From the NCBI GenBank assembly GCA_900549475.1, contig UROF01000010.1:1-64000 (forward strand): 64,000 nt of DNA, written 5' to 3'. Every line of letters starts with the position of its first letter. The stretch's first letter is position 1. The position numbers and the translations under genes are program-made. Source of the stretch: an uncultured Eubacteriales bacterium. GTDB taxonomy: Bacteria > Bacillota > Clostridia > Oscillospirales > Oscillospiraceae. Shown piece by piece: positions 59,726 through 64,000 of the stretch. The notes under the pieces were generated by a model. That model did not search any database, was not told the DNA's origin, and saw nothing but the letters and a program-made list of their open reading frames with translations.

Positions 59726-59759
59726 AAAGCGGAGGTTCCCATAGGAACCTCCGCTTTTC
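59726..59759. terminator. Terminator downstream of rpmF
   Basis: A perfect 15-bp stem (AAAAGCGGAGGTTCC and complement) with a 4-nt loop; A/T runs on both sides make it usable in both directions. Confidence 0.88.
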
Positions 59760-59768
59760 TGCACAAAA

Positions 59769-59963
59769 TTACTCAGCCACGGTGGACTTGACGACCTTTA
59801 CCTGACGGCCGTTATAGGTACCGCACTCAGTGCACATTCTGTGGGGCAGGCGCATCGCGCCGCACTTGGGGCACTTGACCAGACCGGGCACCTCCAGCTT
59901 CCAAACGGAGCTGCGGCGCTTGTCGCGTCTTGCCTTAGATACTTTACCCTTGGGGACTGCCAT
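59769..59963 (-). CDS. rpmF: Ribosomal protein L32
   Basis: The 64-residue protein begins MAVPKGKVSKARRDKRRS and has the zinc-ribbon KCPKCGAMRLPHRMCTECGTY with four cysteines (a C+ paralogue). It is a component of the 50S subunit. It follows the DUF177 gene by 27 nt with AGGAGG upstream, the usual yceD-rpmF arrangement. Confidence 0.98.
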   Translation of the reverse strand: MAVPKGKVSKARRDKRRSSVWKLEVPGLVKCPKCGAMRLPHRMCTECGTYNGRQVKVVKSTVAE

Positions 59964-59990
59964 GATGACACCTCCTGTATATCTGAATTC

Positions 59991-60503
59991 TTATTTTTTC
60001 TCGCCATTGTCCTTGTCCAGAAGCTTGGCCAACACCGCCAATCGAGGATCCACTTCCTTTTTACAGGTGCAGGTCCCCTGGTTGAGATCGACGCCGCAGC
60101 CCGGGCAGATGCCCTTGCAGTCCTCTGAACAGAGGGTCTTCGTGTCCATCTCCAGGATGAATACCGTCCTGGCCAGATCCCCGAGGTCTACCGCCCCATT
60201 CTCCAGAAGGAGGATATCATCGCTGTCCTCGCTTTCCAGCTCCTCCGCCAGCATGCACTCATACCGGACGGTCTTGGGCTGGTCAAAAGGCTTGAGACAG
60301 CGGTCACATACGGACTTGAGGACGGTGCTCGCCTCAAACTGCAGCAGGAGCATCCCCGCGACATTCCGCACGTCGCCGGTAACCACAACCGGAGACTGTA
60401 TGGGATGTCTGCCGCCGAAGTCCACATCGGACAGATCCAATTCAAACCGGAAATCTATCCGCTCTCCGGGGGCGTTGATGATCTTTCTAACGTCTAAAAG
60501 CAT
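59991..60503 (-). CDS. DUF177/YceD-family protein
   Basis: The 170-residue protein has the DUF177 pattern: CDRCLKPF (~86-93) and a C-terminal cysteine cluster CSEDCKGICPGCGVDLNQGTCTC (about 126-148) that probably binds zinc. YceD proteins are linked to 23S rRNA accumulation and ribosome assembly, consistent with co-transcription with rpmF. The promoter is at 60531-60559. Confidence 0.93.
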   Translation of the reverse strand: MLLDVRKIINAPGERIDFRFELDLSDVDFGGRHPIQSPVVVTGDVRNVAGMLLLQFEASTVLKSVCDRCLKPFDQPKTVRYECMLAEELESEDSDDILLLENGAVDLGDLARTVFILEMDTKTLCSEDCKGICPGCGVDLNQGTCTCKKEVDPRLAVLAKLLDKDNGEKK

Positions 60504-60530
60504 AGCACACCTCGCAAAGACACGAGTAGT

Positions 60531-60559
60531 ATTATAGTAGAAAGAGGTCGGATTGTCAA
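60531..60559 (-). promoter_or_regulatory. Consensus promoter of the DUF177-rpmF operon
   Basis: On the minus strand TTGACA (60554-60559), exactly 17 bp, TATAAT (60531-60536): a perfect sigma-A promoter match. Confidence 0.9.
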
Positions 60560-60660
60560 ATACTTTTTTTAATTTTTATCTGCTTTTTTATTTTGCCCAG
60601 CCTCCTATCCTCCCGCCGGGATACCCATGCCATCACCCGGGCGTCGCGGTGACAGGGCAA

Positions 60661-60698
60661 GCCCCTTCTCCGTCAGGCAAAGCTGCCGGAGAAGGGGC
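60661..60698. terminator. Hairpin downstream of grdB
   Basis: GCCCCTTCTCCG and its complement CGGAGAAGGGGC enclose 14 nt. The T-tract is weak on the minus strand, but it is the only hairpin between grdB and the rpmF promoter. Confidence 0.65.
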
Positions 60699-60766
60699 CG
60701 TTTCTCACTTTTGATTGCCGGCGCTGATCCCGGCAGCCACTTCCGTCCTCTTCTGGAGGAGGGAAC

Positions 60767-62086
60767 TTACTGCCAGTTGAACACCGTCTGCTTGTCCACA
60801 GGCTCCGTCAGCGTCTGGAGCGCCTTCTCCACGATCTCATAGCGGATCTGGGTGGATTTCGGCTCGCCCAGCCGGGGATCACCCAGCGGATGGGGAATAC
60901 CTACCGCCGGAACGATCCGGTTAGCGCCAATGGTCAGGGAAATGGGGACTACCGTACAGACATGAACCACCGGGATGCCCGCCCGATCAATCTCTTTTAC
61001 CATCGTTGCACCGCAACGCGTACAGGTCCCTCACGTAGACGTCAGGATAACCGCGTCAATGCCGTCGTCTTTCAGCATAGGTGCGATCTCCTGACCAAAA
61101 CGTTTTGCGCTGTTGGTGGCAGTACCAGTTCCCGTGGTAGCGCAGAAGTAATCGGCCAGCTTTCCGATCTTGCCTTCCCGCTCCATCTGCCGCAGCACAT
61201 CCACCGGGATACACAGATCCGGGTCCTCCAGTACGAACGCCCGGTCATAGCCGCCGTGGACTGTCATAAAGTCCGCCTTGTCCGCGTGGTCCATCCCCGC
61301 AATGGAGTACTTTCCCCACTTGGTGGCATTGGAGGACTCAATATGGTCCGGATTCCCCTGGGGTACCACACCGCCAGAGGTGACAATGGCAATTTTGCAC
61401 TGGCTGAGAGGCTTGGTCAGCGCGGGGGCGGGCGCCACACGGTCGATCTTGGGCATGGGGTAGTCCGTGTAGACCTCCTCGCCGTTGATCTTCTTTACCA
61501 GCAGTTCCACAGCCCGGGCCGCACCCCGGCGCTCGTTGAAGTAATTGACACGGATGCCCCGCTCGATATATCCCTCGATCTGGGGTCCCAGGATCTCCTG
61601 GCCGGTCATCTTTTTCATCAGAAGCTTCGCCATAATCGGCGCCACGCGGCGCATATCGGCGGAAGAGTTCTTGGTCTCAATGATGTGGATATCCTTTTTG
61701 AACATATCCGCACCGGGGTTCTCCGGATACATGCCCGTCACCGCGGGGATGCCCAGCTCCTCCTCCACCGCTTTGGTGATAGTCCCGCAGGCCACACCGT
61801 AACGTCCGGCATTGAAAGCCGGACCGGCAATAAAGCCGTCGGGAGAATAGGGGCGGATCATATCCAGCAGCTGCTGGACAACGCCTGTCTCGATATGGGT
61901 GCCGAAGTAGTTGTCTCCACAGATCACCGTGGCAACGATCTCCGCATCCTCGCCCAGCAGCTTACTGAGGGCAAGGCCGGGACCCCGCACACCTTCCACG
62001 ACCTCCGGCGGATAATCCGCATGGTCCTCTCCGCCGATACCGGCGAAAAATTGATTGATATAATGGACAATCCGTTTCTTAGCCAT
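60767..62086 (-). CDS. grdB: Glycine/betaine/sarcosine reductase selenoprotein B subunit (in-frame UGA = Sec352)
   Basis: The product is 439 residues if the UGA at 61031-61033 is read as selenocysteine. The N-terminus KKRIVHYINQFFAGIGGE and the post-UGA sequence (Sec)GTCTRCGATMVKEIDRAG are diagnostic for GrdB-type subunits. The Sec sits in a U-x-x-C-x-x-C context. Protein B binds the substrate as a Schiff base with its GrdE-type partner and passes a Se-carboxymethyl group to GrdA, yielding acetyl phosphate. Which amino-acid substrate (glycine, betaine or sarcosine) cannot be decided here. The gene follows grdE by 32 nt; naive annotation would stop it at codon 352. Confidence 0.95.
61004..61018 (-). 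promoter_or_regulatory. SECIS-like hairpin for selenocysteine insertion
   Basis: Starting 12 nt after the UGA, the mRNA CGUUGC-GGU-GCAACG forms a 6-bp stem with a 3-nt loop. Bacterial SECIS elements are short hairpins at this distance with G/U in the loop. Confidence 0.6.
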
Positions 62087-62118
62087 CGTCCATTCCTCCT
62101 TTCACATGGGCGGCCCAC

Positions 62119-63405
62119 TCAGTAGCCGCGGGCGCAGAGCTTGTTATAGCCGTTGGCAATGGTGGATGCAATAATGATCTGGATCTCCGCGTCAAAGCTG
62201 CCATCCTCGTGCTTGCATCCGATCCAGCCGCCGATCTGCATCTCGATAAAGTCTGTCATACCAATGATACGGTCCATAGGCGGGAAATGCAGCACCACAT
62301 TGCCGTTCCCGCAGGAGATCATGGTATCCGCCTCCTCTGCGATATCTGCCAGAGAGTAGGACTTTCCATCCACGCCCGGGAACTCATCGGTGATGATGAC
62401 CACCTTGACGCCCCGCTTGGTGACCTTTTTGCAGTTCATCATCAGGTCCGTATCCGGGTTGCCGTAGCCCTCCTCGGTGATCAGAACACCGTCCAGGCCC
62501 AGATACTCCGCCAGCTTGGCAGTCATATCCGAATGGCGCTCCTTGTCCATGAGGAATACATTCTCATTGGTCAGGATCACGCCCACAAAATTCAGCGTCT
62601 TTCCGTGCTCTTTGTAAAGCTCCTCGATCACCGGGTTGTGGAGATGGTGGTAGGTGGTCACTTTATCACAAGGGGCCACGCAGTTGCCGCTGGTAATGGC
62701 GCCGTCCATAATCTCTGTGGGATACATAATGGTGGGCACGATCTGCTTGGCATCTACACCGTAGTAATAGGTGTCGTGAAGAAGGCCCTGGGACTGGAGC
62801 ATATGGACATACCCCACCTTGGGCAGATCGGGATACTGGGCGATCTGCTCCAGAAGAGGCTTGGTCTCATAGGTCACGATCTCATCCGGCTCCATGTCCT
62901 TGATGCAGGCCGCCAGATAGGCGGCTGCTTTCAGCCCCGCCATACGGCCGGCATTCTCATAGTCGTGGGTCTCCAGCCCTTCCCGAGGCTCCATCACCAC
63001 GCATACATTCTGGGTCTTGGAGAAGGGACAGTAGTCCGCTGCCACGCCGGACATGTCTACCACGCCCTCCTGGAAGCCTACGATCCGCCCCACCGTCATC
63101 ACCACGGCGCCGTCCATGCAGTTGGTCCGTCCGCTGCCCACCTGGGTCACTTCACCCATGACGCCCGGGAACACACAGCCGCCGCCGGACACCTTGACCC
63201 GGGGCTCGATCACATCCTTGACCGGCGTGATCCGGCAGGATTCTCCCGGATGGGCCAGTTCGATCTTACAGCCGATCAGCCGGTCATCCTTGAGGATGAG
63301 CTGGGAGAGTTCCTCCCCATTGACATACAATACACCGTCCTCCACCCGGGTGACATCGCCAAACTGAACGTCCCGGATGTGGATCTTACCTAATTCCAAT
63401 TTCAA
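62119..63405 (-). CDS. grdE: Glycine/betaine/sarcosine reductase component B proprotein (GrdE family)
   Basis: The 428-residue proprotein is expected to self-cleave before Cys242 (motif SGNCVAPCDK), leaving a pyruvoyl group that binds the amino-acid substrate. I chose the TTG at 63405 because GGAGG lies 8 nt upstream and because it gives MKLELGKIHIRDVQFG and Cys at position 242, as in characterised GrdE. The GTG at 63414 overlaps that ribosome site. It is followed by grdB and preceded by grdX. Substrate class (GrdE, GrdG or GrdI) is not resolvable from sequence reading alone. Confidence 0.93.
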   Translation of the reverse strand: MKLELGKIHIRDVQFGDVTRVEDGVLYVNGEELSQLILKDDRLIGCKIELAHPGESCRITPVKDVIEPRVKVSGGGCVFPGVMGEVTQVGSGRTNCMDGAVVMTVGRIVGFQEGVVDMSGVAADYCPFSKTQNVCVVMEPREGLETHDYENAGRMAGLKAAAYLAACIKDMEPDEIVTYETKPLLEQIAQYPDLPKVGYVHMLQSQGLLHDTYYYGVDAKQIVPTIMYPTEIMDGAITSGNCVAPCDKVTTYHHLHNPVIEELYKEHGKTLNFVGVILTNENVFLMDKERHSDMTAKLAEYLGLDGVLITEEGYGNPDTDLMMNCKKVTKRGVKVVIITDEFPGVDGKSYSLADIAEEADTMISCGNGNVVLHFPPMDRIIGMTDFIEMQIGGWIGCKHEDGSFDAEIQIIIASTIANGYNKLCARGY

Positions 63406-63448
63406 TAAAAACACCTCCAGATACAGCCTTGCGCCTGCGGCAGCCAGG

Positions 63449-63874
63449 TCATTGCCCGCTGCGCATCAGGTTCTGCAGGCCTGGACTGTTGATTGCCGAC
63501 TCCAATACGGAGCGGTCTATGGTACAAAAATCCCGCCTCACCGTATCCGGCCACACCGGCAGCGTCTTTCCCCGGGAAAACTTCTGGTAGCCTGCAATGG
63601 CCCCCTCGATCATCTCGATGTCGTTCTCCCTGGACTGGACGCCTCCCGCCGATGTGATCAGAACGGATTTGACCGGCGACTGCATAGGCTTGAGATTACT
63701 GGCCTGAGGATGGGTCAGCAGCTTCCAGCCCTGATGGACATGATCCCTCACACAGACGAGTACATCCAGGAAACTCTGTCCTTCCAGATACTCCACGCCA
63801 AGGAGCGGGTGCTCCCTGTACGCATCCCGAATCTGCTCGTTATTCGTGACGATCAGATAGGCTTTCTCCTCCAT
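63449..63874 (-). CDS. grdX: GrdX-family protein
   Basis: The 141-residue protein matches GrdX, a small protein of unknown function found at the start of glycine-reductase gene clusters; typical segments are YLIVTNNEQIRDAY and GVEYLEGQSFLDVLVCVRDHVHQGW. I chose the ATG at 63874, 8 nt after AGGA; upstream in-frame ATG 63880 and GTG 63892 are too close to it. It lies 43 nt upstream of grdE. Confidence 0.85.
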   Translation of the reverse strand: MEEKAYLIVTNNEQIRDAYREHPLLGVEYLEGQSFLDVLVCVRDHVHQGWKLLTHPQASNLKPMQSPVKSVLITSAGGVQSRENDIEMIEGAIAGYQKFSRGKTLPVWPDTVRRDFCTIDRSVLESAINSPGLQNLMRSGQ

Positions 63875-63929
63875 AGCCATGTTCCTTTCCACCTGACAGC
63901 CCTGCTTCCCACCGGATGGCAGGGATTGC

Positions 63930-64000
63930 TTAATAGTATCCCTCCGTGGTCCACTTGACCAACGGAAGATCCTTGGACCAGCTGATCTCTCCCAACTCTT
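63930..64000 (-). CDS. C-terminal end of an upstream gene (partial)
   Basis: The frame ending at TAA 63930-63932 gives the last 22 residues ELGEISWSKDLPLVKW...EGYY. It continues beyond the window and reads towards grdX (55-nt gap), so it is probably the preceding gene of the same cluster. Too short to identify. Confidence 0.5.
   Translation of the reverse strand, partial: ELGEISWSKDLPLVKWTTEGYY

Noticed and set aside
61031..61033. grdB as a pseudogene interrupted by a nonsense codon
   Set aside because: The UGA is at the conserved Sec position of GrdB, downstream coding is intact and a SECIS-like hairpin follows.
1..64000. CRISPR arrays, tRNA or rRNA genes
   Set aside because: No regularly spaced direct repeats and no tRNA cloverleaf or rRNA signature were found on reading.

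Overview
The window reads as a GC-rich chromosome segment of a strictly anaerobic gut Firmicute, most likely Oscillospiraceae (Flavonifractor/Lawsonibacter/Intestinimonas-like). The grounds are a selenocysteine-dependent glycine-reductase-type cluster, SLH-domain surface proteins, Clostridial-type mobile element genes, good Shine-Dalgarno sites and TTGACA/TATAAT promoters. Taxonomy is inferred from gene content only. No tRNA, rRNA or CRISPR array was seen.

Region 1 (1-1101) is the edge of a mobile element carrying a RepA/DUF6017-like replication protein; it abuts a beheaded ABC transporter gene. Region 2 (1102-34357) looks like a metal, probably iron, homeostasis island. It holds half-transporter ABC proteins in pairs with two TetR regulators, a peroxiredoxin with its reductase, a methyltransferase-GNAT-HMA-AraC operon, and a P1B-type ATPase with two small membrane proteins. 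It also holds two NitT/TauT-type ABC importers each with a Crp/Fnr regulator, a G3E-type GTPase / orphan ABC ATPase / cytosolic binding-protein-like trio, two cupins, and a 1286-residue acyl-CoA-dehydratase-type activase. Eight palindromes of the form GTTAG-N6-CTAAC (one with a mismatch) lie at the starts of these transcription units. Where a promoter can be read they sit just downstream of the -10 box. TTAG-N6-CTAA is the spacing found inside classical DtxR/IdeR boxes, so I infer one DtxR-family repressor controlling the island; its gene is not in the window.

Region 3 (34587-36837) has an esterase and a SEC-C protein. Region 4 (about 36892-54449) is a minus-strand block of mobile-element genes: sigma factor, DUF3268 zinc finger, an S1-domain protein, a VirD4/TraG coupling ATPase, replication-relaxation, DUF6100 and DUF5697 proteins, a giant thioester/Cna-B adhesin fused in frame to the tail of an HD-GYP domain, an SLH-CAP protein, a sortase, a VirB2-like pilin and a replication protein. 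No relaxase, VirB4 or integrase is present, so it is partial, decayed or a satellite element. A strong promoter and a 31-bp-arm hairpin at 37973-38243 suggest a structured leader or small RNA.

Region 5 (55018-64000) is core chromosome: a TepA/ClpP-like protease, FtsH, an SLH-GH18 protein, the DUF177-rpmF operon, and grdX-grdE-grdB. grdB contains an in-frame UGA with a short SECIS-like hairpin 12 nt downstream and must be read through to give a full-length selenoprotein.
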